Source: Lasioglossum baleicum | Lineage: Eukaryota > Arthropoda > Insecta > Hymenoptera > Halictidae | Reading direction: 5' to 3' | Assembly: GCF_051020765.1 (NCBI RefSeq) | Contig: NW_027469743.1 | Coordinates: 1-64,000, forward strand | Length of the DNA: 64,000 bases | In this document: positions 48,857 through 60,826 of the stretch, piece after piece | Position numbering within the stretch: the first letter of the stretch is position 1 | Layout of the letters: each line of letters opens with the position of its first letter | Made by a program: the position numbers and the translations under genes | Notes under the pieces: generated by a model | What the model saw: the letters and a program-made list of their open reading frames with translations, nothing else | What the model was told of the DNA's origin: nothing | The model's database searches: none

Positions 48857-51453
48857 CGTTATGCGTTATGCGTTATGCGTTATGCGTTATGCGTTATGCG
48901 TTATGCGTTATGCGTTATGCGTTATGCGTTATGCGTTATGCGTTATGCGTTAAGCGTTATGCGTTATGCGTTATGCGTTATGCGTTATGCGTCATGCGTT
49001 ATGCGTTATGCGTTAAGCGTTATGCGCAATGGGTTATGCGTTATGCGTTATGCGTTATGCGTTAAGCGTTATGCGTTATGCGTTATGCGTTATGCGTTAT
49101 GCGTTATGCGTTATGCGTTATGCGTTATGCGTTATGCGTTATGCGTTATGCGTCATGCGTTATGCGTTATGCGTTAAGCGTTATGCGCAATGGGTTATGC
49201 GTTATGCGTTATGCGTTATGCGTTAAGCGTTATGCGTTATGCGTTAAGCGTTATGCGTTATGCGTTATGCGTTATGCGTTATGCGTCATGCGTTATGCGT
49301 TATGCGTTATGCGTTAAGCGTTATGCGCAATGGGTTATGCGTTATGCGTTATGCGTTATGCGTTATGCATTAAGCGTTATGCGTAACGGGTTATGCGTTA
49401 TGCGTTATGCGTTATGCGTTATGCGTTATGCGTTATGCGTTATGCGTTATGCGTTATGCGTTATGCGTTATGCGTTATGCGTTATGCGTTATGCGTTATG
49501 CGTTATGCGTTATGCGTTATGCGTTATGCGTTATGCGTTATGCGTTATGCGTTATGCGTTATGCGTTATGCGTTATGCGTTATGCGTTATGCGTTATGCG
49601 TTATGCGTTATGCGTTATGCGTTATGCGTTATGCGTTATGCGTTATGCGTTATGCGTTATGCGTTATGCGTTAAGCGTTATGCGTTATGCGTTATGCGTC
49701 ATGCGTTATGCGTTATGCGTTAAGCGTTATGCGCAATGGGTTATGCGTTATGCGTTATGCGTTATGCGTTAAGCGTTATGCGTTATGCGTTATGCGTTAT
49801 GCGTTATGCGTTATGAGTTATGCGTTATGCGTTATGCGTTATGCGTTAAGCGTTATGCGTTATGCGTTATGCGTTATGCGTTATGCGTTATGCGTCATGC
49901 GTTATGCGTTATGCGTTATGCGTTAAGCGTTATGCGCAATGGGTTATGCGTTATGCGTTATGCGTTATGCGTTATGCGTTATGCGTTATGCGTTATGCGT
50001 TATGCGTTAAGCGTTATGCGCAATGGGTTATGCGTTATGCGTTATGCGTTATGCGTTAAGCGTTATGCGTAACGGGTTATGCGTTATGCGTTATGCGTTA
50101 TGCGTTATGCGTTATGCGTTATGCGTTATGCGTTATGCGTTATGCGTTATGCGTTATGCGTTATGCGTTATGCGTTATGCGTTATGCGTTATGCGTTATG
50201 CGTTATGCGTTATGCGTTATGACTTTTGCATTATGCGTTATGCGTTATGCGTTATGGGCTATGCGTTATGCGTTATGCGTTATGCGTTATGCGTTATGCG
50301 TTATGCGTTATGCGTTATGCGTTATGCGTTATGCGTTATGCGTTATGCGTTATGCGTTATGCGTTATGCGTTATGCGTTATGCGTTATTCGTTATGCGTT
50401 ATGCGTTATGCGTTATGCGTTATGCGTTATGCGTTATGCGTTATGCGTTATGCGTTATGCGTTATGCGTTATGCGTTATGCGTTATGCGTTATGCGTTAT
50501 GCGTTATGCGTTATGCGTTATGCGTTATGCTTTATGCGTTATGCGTTATGCGTTATGCGTTATGCGTTATGCGTTATGCGTTATGCGTTATGCGTTATGC
50601 GTTATGACTTTTGCATTATGCGTTATGCGTTATGCGTTATGGGCTATGCGTTATGCGTTATGCGTTATGCGTTATGCGTTATGCGTTATGCGTTATGCGT
50701 TATGCGTTATGCGTTATGCGTTATGCGTTATGCGTTATTCGTTATGCGTTATGCGTTATGCGTTATGCGTTATGCGTTATGCGTTATGCGTTATGCGTTA
50801 TGCGTTATGCGTTATGCGTTATGCGTTATGCGTTATGCGTTATGCGTTATGCGTTATGCGTTATGCGTTATGCGTTATGCGTTATGCGTTATGCGTTAAG
50901 CGTTATGCGTTATGCGTTATGCGTCATGCGTTATGCGTTATGCGTTAAGCGTTATGCGCAATGGGTTATGCGTTATGCGTTATGCGTTATGCGTTAAGCG
51001 TTATGCGTTATGCGTTATGCGTTATGCGTTATGCGTTATGAGTTATGCGTTATGCGTTATGCGTTATGCGTTAAGCGTTATGCGTTATGCGTTATGCGTT
51101 ATGCGTTATGCGTCATGCGTTATGCGTTATGCGTTATGCGTTAAGCGTTATGCGCAATGGGTTATGCGTTATGCGTTATGCGTTATGCGTTATGCGTTAT
51201 GCGTTATGCGTTATGCGTTATGCGTTAAGCGTTATGCGCAATGGGTTATGCGTTATGCGTTATGCGTTATGCGTTAAGCGTTATGCGTAACGGGTTATGC
51301 GTTATGCGTTATGCGTTATGCGTTATGCGTTATGCGTTATGCGTTATGCGTTATGCGTTATGCGTTATGCGTTATGCGTTATGCGTTATGCGTTATGCGT
51401 TATGCGTTATGCGTTATGCGTTATGCGTTATGCGTTATGCGTTATGCGTTATG

Positions 51454-53357
51454 ACTTTTGCATTATGCGTTATGCGTTATGCGTTATGGGCTATGCGTTA
51501 TGCGTTATGCGTTATGCGTTATGCGTTATGCGTTATGCGTTATGCGTTATGCGTTATGCGTTATGCGTTATGCGTTATGCGTTATGCGTTATGCGTTATG
51601 CGTTATGCGTTATGCGTTATGCGTTATGCGTTATTCGTTATGCGTTATGCGTTATGCGTTATGCGTTATGCGTTATGCGTTATGCGTTATGCGTTATGCG
51701 TTATGCGTTATGCGTTATGCGTTATGCGTTATGCGTTATGCGTTATGCGTTATGCGTTATGCGTTATGCTTTATGCGTTATGCGTTATGCGTTATGCGTT
51801 ATGCGTTATGCGTTATGCGTTATGCGTTATGCGTTATGCGTTATGACTTTTGCATTATGCGTTATGCGTTATGCGTTATGGGCTATGCGTTATGCGTTAT
51901 GCGTTATGCGTTATGCGTTATGCGTTATGCGTTATGCGTTATGCGTTATGCGTTATGCGTTATGCGTTATTCGTTATGCGTTATGCGTTATGCGTTATGC
52001 GTTATGCGTTATGCGTTATGCGTTATGCGTTATGCGTTATGCGTTATGCGTTATGCGTTATGCGTTATGCGTTATGCGTTATGCGTTATGCGTTATGCGT
52101 TATGCGTTATGCGTTATGCGTTATGCGTTATGCGTTATGCGTTATGCGTTATGCGTTATGCGTTATGCGTTATGCGTTATGCGTTATGCGTTATGCGTTA
52201 TGCGTTATGCGTTATGCGTTATGCGTTATGCGTTATGCGTTATGCGTTATGCGTTATGCGTTATGCGTTATGCGTTATGCGTTATGCGTTATGCGTTATG
52301 CGTTATGCGTTATGCGTTATGCGTTATGCGTTATGCGTTATGCGTTATGCGTTATGCGTTATGCGTTATGCGTTATGCGTTATGCGTTATGCGTTATGCG
52401 TTATGCGTTATGCGTTATGCGTTATGCGTTATGCGTTATGCGTTATGCGTTATGCGTTATGCGTTATGCGTTATGCGTTATGCGTTATGCGTTATGCGTT
52501 ATGCGTTATGCGTTATGCGTTATGCGTTATGCGTTATGCGTTATGCGTTATGCGTTATGCGTTATGCGTTATGCGTTATGCGTTATGCGTTATGCGTTAT
52601 GCGTCATGCGTTATGCGTTATGCGTTATGCGTTAAGCGTTATGCGCAATGGGTTATGCGTTATGCGTTATGCGTTATGCGTTAAGCGTTATGCGTAACGG
52701 GTTATGCGTTATGCGTTATGCGTTATGCGTTATGCGTTATGCGTTATGCGTTATGCGTTATGCGTTATGCGTTATGCGTTATGCGTTATGCGTTATGCGT
52801 TATGCGTTATGCGTTATGCGTTATGCGTTATGCGTTATGCGTTATGCGTTATGCGTTATGCGTTATGCGTTATGCGTTATGCGTTATGCGTTATGCGTTA
52901 TGCGTTATACGTTATGCGTTATGCGTTATGCGTTATGCGTTATGCGTTATGCGTTATGCGTTATGCGTTATGCGTTATGCGCTATGCGTTATGCGTTATT
53001 CGTTATGACTTTTGCATTATGCGTTATGCGTTATGCGTTATGCGTTATGCGTTATGCGTTATGCGTTATGCGTTATGCGTTATGCGTTATGCGTTATGCG
53101 TTATGCGTTATGCGTTATGCGTTATGCGTTATGCGTTATGCGTTATGCGTTATGCGTTATGCGTTATGCGTTATGCGTTATGCGTTATGCGTTATGCGTT
53201 ATGCGTTATGCGTTATGCGTTATGCGTTATGCGTTATGCGTTATGCGTTATGCGTTATGCGTTATGCGTTATGCGTTATGCGTTATGCGTTATGCGTTAT
53301 GCGTTATGCGTTATGCGTTATGCGTTATGCGTTATGCGTTATGCGTTATGCGTTATG
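51454..53357 (+). repeat. 1,904-bp higher-order repeat, copy 1
   Basis: ACTTTTG 51,454, CGTTATT 51,629, CTTTATG 51,769, ACTTTTG 51,846, GGCTATG 51,881, CGTTATT 51,965, CGTAACG 52,693, CGCTATG 52,980, CGTTATT 52,994, ACTTTTG 53,008. All recur 1,904 bp (272 units) later, except 51,965 and 52,693, which recur 1,897 bp later. An older, shorter relative starts at 50,222. Confidence 0.94.
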
Positions 53358-55128
53358 ACTTTTGCATTATGCGTTATGCGTTATGCGTTATGGGCTATGC
53401 GTTATGCGTTATGCGTTATGCGTTATGCGTTATGCGTTATGCGTTATGCGTTATGCGTTATGCGTTATGCGTTATGCGTTATGCGTTATGCGTTATGCGT
53501 TATGCGTTATGCGTTATGCGTTATGCGTTATGCGTTATTCGTTATGCGTTATGCGTTATGCGTTATGCGTTATGCGTTATGCGTTATGCGTTATGCGTTA
53601 TGCGTTATGCGTTATGCGTTATGCGTTATGCGTTATGCGTTATGCGTTATGCGTTATGCGTTATGCGTTATGCTTTATGCGTTATGCGTTATGCGTTATG
53701 CGTTATGCGTTATGCGTTATGCGTTATGCGTTATGCGTTATGCGTTATGACTTTTGCATTATGCGTTATGCGTTATGCGTTATGGGCTATGCGTTATGCG
53801 TTATGCGTTATGCGTTATGCGTTATGCGTTATGCGTTATGCGTTATGCGTTATGCGTTATGCGTTATTCGTTATGCGTTATGCGTTATGCGTTATGCGTT
53901 ATGCGTTATGCGTTATGCGTTATGCGTTATGCGTTATGCGTTATGCGTTATGCGTTATGCGTTATGCGTTATGCGTTATGCGTTATGCGTTATGCGTTAT
54001 GCGTTATGCGTTATGCGTTATGCGTTATGCGTTATGCGTTATGCGTTATGCGTTATGCGTTATGCGTTATGCGTTATGCGTTATGCGTTATGCGTTATGC
54101 GTTATGCGTTATGCGTTATGCGTTATGCGTTATGCGTTATGCGTTATGCGTTATGCGTTATGCGTTATGCGTTATGCGTTATGCGTTATGCGTTATGCGT
54201 TATGCGTTATGCGTTATGCGTTATGCGTTATGCGTTATGCGTTATGCGTTATGCGTTATGCGTTATGCGTTATGCGTTATGCGTTATGCGTTATGCGTTA
54301 TGCGTTATGCGTTATGCGTTATGCGTTATGCGTTATGCGTTATGCGTTATGCGTTATGCGTTATGCGTTATGCGTTATGCGTTATGCGTTATGCGTTATG
54401 CGTTATGCGTTATGCGTTATGCGTTATGCGTTATGCGTTATGCGTTATGCGTTATGCGTTATGCGTTATGCGTTATGCGTTATGCGTTATGCGTTATGCG
54501 TCATGCGTTATGCGTTATGCGTTATGCGTTAAGCGTTATGCGCAATGGGTTATGCGTTATGCGTTATGCGTTATGCGTTAAGCGTTATGCGTAACGGGTT
54601 ATGCGTTATGCGTTATGCGTTATGCGTTATGCGTTATGCGTTATGCGTTATGCGTTATGCGTTATGCGTTATGCGTTATGCGTTATGCGTTATGCGTTAT
54701 GCGTTATGCGTTATGCGTTATGCGTTATGCGTTATGCGTTATGCGTTATGCGTTATGCGTTATGCGTTATGCGTTATGCGTTATGCGTTATGCGTTATGC
54801 GTTATGCGTTATGCGTTATGCGTTATGCGTTATGCGTTATGCGTTATGCGTTATGCGTTATGCGTTATGCGTTATGCGTTATGCGCTATGCGTTATGCGT
54901 TATTCGTTATGACTTTTGCATTATGCGTTATGCGTTATGCGTTATGCGTTATGCGTTATGCGTTATGCGTTATGCGTTATGCGTTATGCGTTATGCGTTA
55001 TGCGTTATGCGTTATGCGTTATGCGTTATGCGTTATGCGTTATGCGTTATGCGTTATGCGTTATGCGTTATGCGTTATGCGTTATGCGTTATGCGTTATG
55101 CGTTATGCGTTATGCGTTATGCGTTATG
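53358..55128 (+). repeat. 1,904-bp higher-order repeat, copy 2 (cut at the right)
   Basis: ACTTTTG 53,358, CGTTATT 53,533, CTTTATG 53,673, ACTTTTG 53,750, GGCTATG 53,785, CGTTATT 53,862, CGTAACG 54,590, CGCTATG 54,884, CGTTATT 54,898, ACTTTTG 54,912. The copy ends at the variant-rich segment from 55,129. Confidence 0.92.
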
Positions 55129-55429
55129 AGTTATGCGTCATGGGTTATGCGTAATGCGTTATGCGTTATGAGTTATGCGTTATGCGTTATGCGATATGCG
55201 CTATGTGTTATGCGTTATGCGTTATCGGCTTTGCGTTATGCGTTATGGGTTATGCGTTATCCGTTATTTATTATGCGTTATGCATTATGCGTAATGCGTA
55301 ATGCGGTATGGGTTATGCGTTGTGCGTTATCCGTTATCCGTTATGCGTTATGCGTTTTGCGTTATGCGTTATGCGTTATGAGTTATGCGTTATGCGTTAT
55401 GCGTTATGCGTTATAGGTTATGCGTCATG
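55129..55429 (+). repeat. Variant-rich mosaic segment between domains 8 and 9
   Basis: Forty-three consecutive 7-bp units, about half non-canonical and of many kinds: AGTTATG, CGTCATG, GGTTATG, CGTAATG, CGATATG-CGCTATG (55,192), TGTTATG, CGTTATC, GGCTTTG (55,227), CGTTATT, TATTATG (55,269), CATTATG, CGTAATG twice, CGGTATG, CGTTGTG, CGTTATC twice (55,325), CGTTTTG, CGTTATA. GGCTTTG and TATTATG are seen only here. The register is still intact. The variants match no cassette order elsewhere. It reads as old, unhomogenised satellite at a junction. Confidence 0.92.
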
Positions 55430-56115
55430 CGTTATGCGTTATGCGTTATGCGTTATGCGTTATGCGTTATGCGTTATGCGTTATGCGTTATGCGTTATGC
55501 GTTATGCGTTATGCGTTATGCGTTATGCGTTATGCGTTATGCGTTATGCGTTATGCGTTATGCGTTATGCGTTATGCGTTATGCGTTATGCGTTATGCGT
55601 TATGCGTTATGCGTTATGCGTTATGCGTTATGCGTTATGCGTTATGCGTTATGCGTTATGCGTTATGCGTTATGCGTTATGCGTTATGCGTTATGCGTTA
55701 TGCGTTATGCGTTATGCGTTATGCGTTATGCGTTATGCGTTATGCGTTATGCGTTATGCGTTATGCGTTATGCGTTATGCGTTATGCGTTATGCGTTATG
55801 CGTTATGCGTTATGCGTTATGCGTTATGCGTTATGCGTTATGCGTTATGCGTTATGCGTTATGCGTTATGCGTTATGCGTTATGCGTTATGCGTTATGCG
55901 TTATGCGTTATGCGTTATGCGTTATGCGTTATGCGTTATGCGTTATGCGTTATGCGTTATGCGTTATGCGTTATGCGTTATGCGTTATGCGTTATGCGTT
56001 ATGCGTTATGCGTTATGCGTTATGCGTTATGCGTTATGCGTTATGCGTTATGCGTTATGCGTTATGCGTTATGCGTTATGCGTTATGCGTTATGCGTTAT
56101 GCGTTATGCGTTATG
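55430..56115 (+). repeat. Pure canonical run next to the mosaic segment (686 bp)
   Basis: Ninety-eight uninterrupted CGTTATG units directly after the most diverse part of the window, ending at CGTTAAG (56,116). It is the second longest pure run I noted. Confidence 0.9.
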
Positions 56116-57795
56116 CGTTAAGCGTTATGCGTACCGGGTTATGCGTTATGCGTTATGCGTTATGCGTTATGCGTTATGCGTTATGCGTTATGCGTTATGC
56201 CTTATGCGTTATGCGTTATGCGTTATGCGTTATGCGTTATGCGTTATGCGTTATGCGTTATGCGTTATGCGTTATGCGTTATGCGTTATGCGTTATGCGT
56301 TATGCGTTATGCGTTATGCGTTATGCGTTATGCGTTATGCGTTATGCGTTATGCGTTATGCGTTATGCGTTATGCGTTATGCGTTATGCGTTATGCGTTA
56401 TGCGTTATGCGTTATGCGTTATGCGTTATGCGTTATGCGTTATGCGTTATGCGTTATGCGTTATGCGTTATGCGTTATGCGTTATGCGTTATGCGTTATG
56501 CGTTATGCGTTATGCGTTATGCGTTATGCGTTATGCGTTATGCGTTATGCGTTATGCGTTATGCGTTATGCGTTATGCGTTATGCGTTATGCGTTATGCG
56601 TTATGCGTTATGCGTTATGCGTTATGCGTTATGCGTTATGCGTTATGCGTTATGCGTTATGCGTTATGACTTTTGCATTATGCGTTATGCGTTATGCGTT
56701 ATGCGTTATGGGCTATGCGTTATGCGTTATGCGTTATGCGTTATGCGTTATGCGTTATGCGTTATGCGTTATGCGTTATGCGTTATGCGTTATGCGTTAT
56801 GCGTTATGCGTTATGCGTTATGCGTTATGCGTTATGCGTTATGCGTTATGCGTTATGCGTTATGCGTTATGCGTTATGCGTTATGCGTTATGCGTTATGC
56901 GTTATGCGTTATGCGTTATGCGTTATGCGTTATGCGTTATGCGTTATGCGTTATGCGTTATGCGTTATGCGTTATGCGTTATGCGTTATGCGTTATGCGT
57001 TATGCGTTATGCGTTATGCGTTATGCGTTATGCGTTATGCGTTATGCGTTATGCGTTATGCGTTATGCGTTATGCGTTATGCGTTATGCGTTATGCGTTA
57101 TGCGTTATGCGTTATGCGTTATGCGTTATGCGTTATGCGTTATGCGTTATGCGTTATGCGTTATGCGTTATGCGTTATGCGTTATGCGTTATGCGTTATG
57201 CGTTATGCGTTATGCGTTATGCGTTATGCGTTATGCGTTATGCGTTATGCGTTATGCGTTATGCGTTAAGCGTTATGCGTACCGGGTTATGCGTTATGCG
57301 TTATGCGTTATGCGTTATGCGTTATGCGTTATGCGTTATGCCTTATGCGTTATGCGTTATGCGTTATGCGTTATACGTTATGCGTTATGCGTTATGCGTT
57401 ATGCGTTATGCATTATGCGTTATGCGTTATGCGTTATGCGTTATGCGTTATGCGTTATGCGTTATGCGTTATGCGTTATGCGTTATGCGTTATGCGTTAT
57501 GCGTTATTCGTTATGCGTTATGCGTTATGCGTTATGCGTTATGCGTTATGCGTTATGCGTTATGCGTTATGCGTTATGCGTTATGCGTTATGCGTTATGC
57601 GTTATGCGTTATGCGTTATGCGTTATGCGTTATGCGTTATGCGTTATGCGTTATGCGTTATGCGTTATGCTTTATGCGTTATGCGTTATGCGTTATGCGT
57701 TATGCGTTATGCGTTATGCGTTATGCGTTATGCGTTATGCGTTATGCGTTATGCGTTATGCGTTATGCGTTATGCGTTATGCGTTATGCGTTATG

Positions 57796-60700
57796 ACTTT
57801 TGCATTATGCGTTATGCGTTATGCGTTATGCGTTATGGGCTATGCGTTATGCGTTATGCGTTATGCGTTATGCGTTATGCGTTATGCGTTATGCGTTATG
57901 CGTTATGCGTTATGCGTTATGCGTTATGCGTTATGCGTTATGCGTTATGCGTTATGCGTTATGCGTTATGCGTTATGCGTTATGCGTTATGCGTTATGCG
58001 TTATGCGTTATGCGTTATGCGTTATGCGTTATGCGTTATGCGTTATGCGTTATGCGTTATGCGTTATGCGTTATGCGTTATGCGTTATGCGTTATGCGTT
58101 ATGCGTTATGCGTTATGCGTTATGCGTTATGCGTTATGCGTTATGCGTTATGCGTTATGCGTTATGCGTTATGCGTTATGCGTTTTGCGTTATGCGTTAT
58201 GCGTTATGCGTTATGCGTTATGCGTTATGCGTTATGCGTTATGCGTTATGCGTTATGCGTTATGCGTTATGCGTTATGCGTTATGCGTTATGCGTTATAC
58301 GTTATGCGTTATGCGTTATGCGTTATGCGTTATGCGTTATGCGTTATGCGTTATGCGTTATGCGTTATGCGTTATGCGTTATGCGTTATGCGTTATGCGT
58401 TATGCGTTATGCGTTATGCGTTATGCGTTATGCGTTATGCGTTATGCGCTATGCGTTATGCGTTATTCGTTATGACTTTTGCGTTATGCGTTATGCGTTA
58501 TGCGTTATGCGTTATGCGTTATGCGTTATGCGTTATGCGTTATGCGTTATGCGTTATGCGTTATGCGTTATGCGTTATGCGTTATGCGTTATGCGTTATG
58601 CGTTATGCGTTATGCGTTATGCGTTATGCGTTATGCGTTATGCGTTATGCGTTATGCGTTATGCGTCATGCGTTATGCGTTATGCGTTATGCGTTAAGCG
58701 TTATGCGCAATGGGTTATGCGTTATGCGTTATGCGTTATGCGTTATGCGTTATGCGTTATGCGTTATGCGTTATGCGTTATGCGTTATGCGTTATGCGTT
58801 ATGCGTTATGCGTTATGCGTTATGCGTTATGCGTTATGCGTTATGCGTTATGCGTTATGCGTTATGCGTTATGCGTTATGCGTTATGCGTTATGCGTTAT
58901 GCGTTATGCGTTATGCGTTATGCGTTATGCGTTATGCGTTATGCGTTATGCGTTATGCGTTATGCGTTATGCGTTATGCGTTATGCGTTATGCGTTATGC
59001 GTTATGCGTTATGCGTTATGCGTTATGCGTTATGCGTTATGCGTTATGCGTTATACGTTATGCGTTATGCGTTATGCGTTATGCGTTATGCGTTATTCGT
59101 TATGCGTTATGCGTTATGCGTTATGCGTTATGCGTTATGCGTTATGCGTTATGCGTTATGCGTTATGCGTTATGCGTTATGCGTTATGCGTTATGCGTTA
59201 TGCGTTATGCGTTATGCGTTATGCGTTATGCGTTATGCTTTATGCGTTATGCGTTATGCGTTATGCGTTATGCGTTATGCGTTATGCGTTATGCGTTATG
59301 CGTTATGCGTTATGCGTTATGCGTTATGCGTTATGCGTTATGCGTTATGCGTTATGCGTTATGCGTTATGCGTTATGCGTTATGCGTTATGCGTTATGCG
59401 TTATGCGTTATGCGTTATGCGTTATGCGTTATGCGTTATGCGTTATGCGTTATGCGTTATGCGTTATGCGTTATGCGTTATGCGTTATGCGTTATGCGTT
59501 ATGCGTTATGCGTTATGCGTTATGCGTTATGCGTTATGCGTTATGCGTTATGCGTTATGCGTTATGCGTTATGCGTTATGCGTTATGCGTTATGCGTTAT
59601 GCGTTATGCGTTATGCGTTATGCGTTATGCGTTATGCGTTATGCGTTATGCGTTATGCGTTATGCGTTAAGCGTTATGCGTACCGGGTTATGCGTTATGC
59701 GTTATGCGTTATGCGTTATGCGTTATGCGTTATGCGTTATGCGTTATGCGTTATGCGTTATGCGTTATGCGTTATGCGTTATGCGTTATGCGTTATGCGT
59801 TATGCGTTATGCGTTATGCGTTATGCGTTATGCGTTATTCGTTATGCGTTATGCGTTATGCGTTATGCGTTATGCGTTATGCGTTATGCGTTATGCGTTA
59901 TGCGTTATGCGTTATGCGTTATGCGTTATGCGTTATGCGTTATGCGTTATGCGTTATGCGTTATGCTTTATGCGTTATGCGTTATGCGTTATGCGTTATG
60001 CGTTATGCGTTATGCGTTATGCGTTATGCGTTATGCGTTATGCGTTATGCGTTATGCGTTATGCGTTATGCGTTATGCGTTATGCGTTATGCGTTATGCG
60101 TTATGCGTTATGCGTTATGCGTTATGCGTTATGCGTTATGCGTTATGCGTTATGCGTTATGCGTTATGACTTTTGCATTATGCGTTATGCGTTATGCGTT
60201 ATGCGTTATGGGCTATGCGTTATGCGTTATGCGTTATGCGTTATGCGTTATGCGTTATGCGTTATGCGTTATGCGTTATGCGTTATGCGTTATGCGTTAT
60301 GCGTTATGCGTTATGCGTTATGCGTTATGCGTTATGCGTTATGCGTTATGCGTTATGCGTTATGCGTTATGCGTTATGCGTTATGCGTTATGCGTTATGC
60401 GTTATGCGTTATGCGTTATGCGTTATGCGTTATGCGTTATGCGTTATGCGTTATGCGTTATGCGTTATGCGTTATGCGTTATGCGTTATGCGTTATGCGT
60501 TATGCGTTATGCGTTATGCGTTATGCGTTATGCGTTATGCGTTATGCGTTATGCGTTATGCGTTATGCGTTATGCGTTATGCGTTATGCGTTATGCGTTA
60601 TGCGTTATGCGTTATGCGTTATGCGTTATGCGTTATGCGTTATGCGTTATGCGTTATGCGTTATGCGTTATGCGTTATGCGTTATGCGTTATGCGTTATG

Positions 60701-60826
60701 CGTTATGCTTTATGCGTTATGCGTTATGCGTTATGCGTTATGCGTTATGCGTTATGCGTTATGCGTTATGCGTTATGCGTTATGCGTTATGCGTTATGCG
60801 TTATGCGTTATGCGTTATGCGTTATG
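57796..60826 (+). repeat. 3,031-bp higher-order repeat, copy 1
   Basis: ACTTTTG 57,796, GGCTATG 57,838, CGTTTTG 58,181, CGTTATA 58,293, CGCTATG 58,447, CGTTATT 58,461, ACTTTTG followed by a canonical unit 58,475, CGTCATG 58,664, CGCAATG 58,706, CGTTATA 59,049, CTTTATG 59,238, CGTACCG 59,679. Partners lie 3,017-3,129 bp later, with most of the first half at exactly 3,031 (433 units). At 58,475 the usual CATTATG after ACTTTTG is canonical, as in copy 2. Confidence 0.92.

Larger units (their letters stand above)
44391..50067 (+). repeat. Domain 7: CGTCATG, CGCAATG-GGTTATG, CGTAACG-GGTTATG and ACTTTTG pairs
   Basis: The four-unit cassette CGTTAAG, canonical, X, GGTTATG repeats with X as CGCAATG (44,601, 44,762, 44,958, 45,469 and more) or CGTAACG (45,014, 45,518, 46,533, 46,876, 47,254, 47,982, 49,382). 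CGTCATG precedes most CGCAATG copies. AGTTATG appears at 44,846, 46,708 and 49,813. CATTAAG replaces CGTTAAG at 49,370. ACTTTTG-CATTATG pairs with doubled GGCTATG lie at 45,756 to 48,856. All units are 7 bp and no gene is present. Confidence 0.9.
50068..55128 (+). repeat. Domain 8: ACTTTTG, CGTTATT, CTTTATG and CGTAACG higher-order repeats
   Basis: Ordered markers repeat: CGTAACG-GGTTATG (50,068, 51,286, 52,693, 54,590), ACTTTTG-CATTATG (50,222, 50,607, 51,454, 51,846, 53,008, 53,358, 53,750, 54,912), CGTTATT (50,383, 50,733, 51,629, 51,965, 52,994, 53,533, 53,862, 54,898) and CTTTATG (50,530, 51,769, 53,673). CGTCATG with CGCAATG-GGTTATG precedes each CGTAACG except the first and the one at 51,286, where the intervening spacing differs. 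No gene is present. Confidence 0.9.

Noticed and set aside
876..55338. CGTTATC-CGTTATG junctions resembling the start of a DnaA box (TTATCC)
   Set aside because: Only six of nine positions match, the following bases are GTT rather than ACA, and the array is eukaryotic in character. The match comes from a G to C change at unit position 7.
55129..55429. Remnant of an inserted element or unique sequence in the variant-rich segment
   Set aside because: Every unit can be parsed as a 7-bp variant of CGTTATG in unbroken register, so it is diverged satellite rather than an insertion. No terminal repeats or target duplications are visible.
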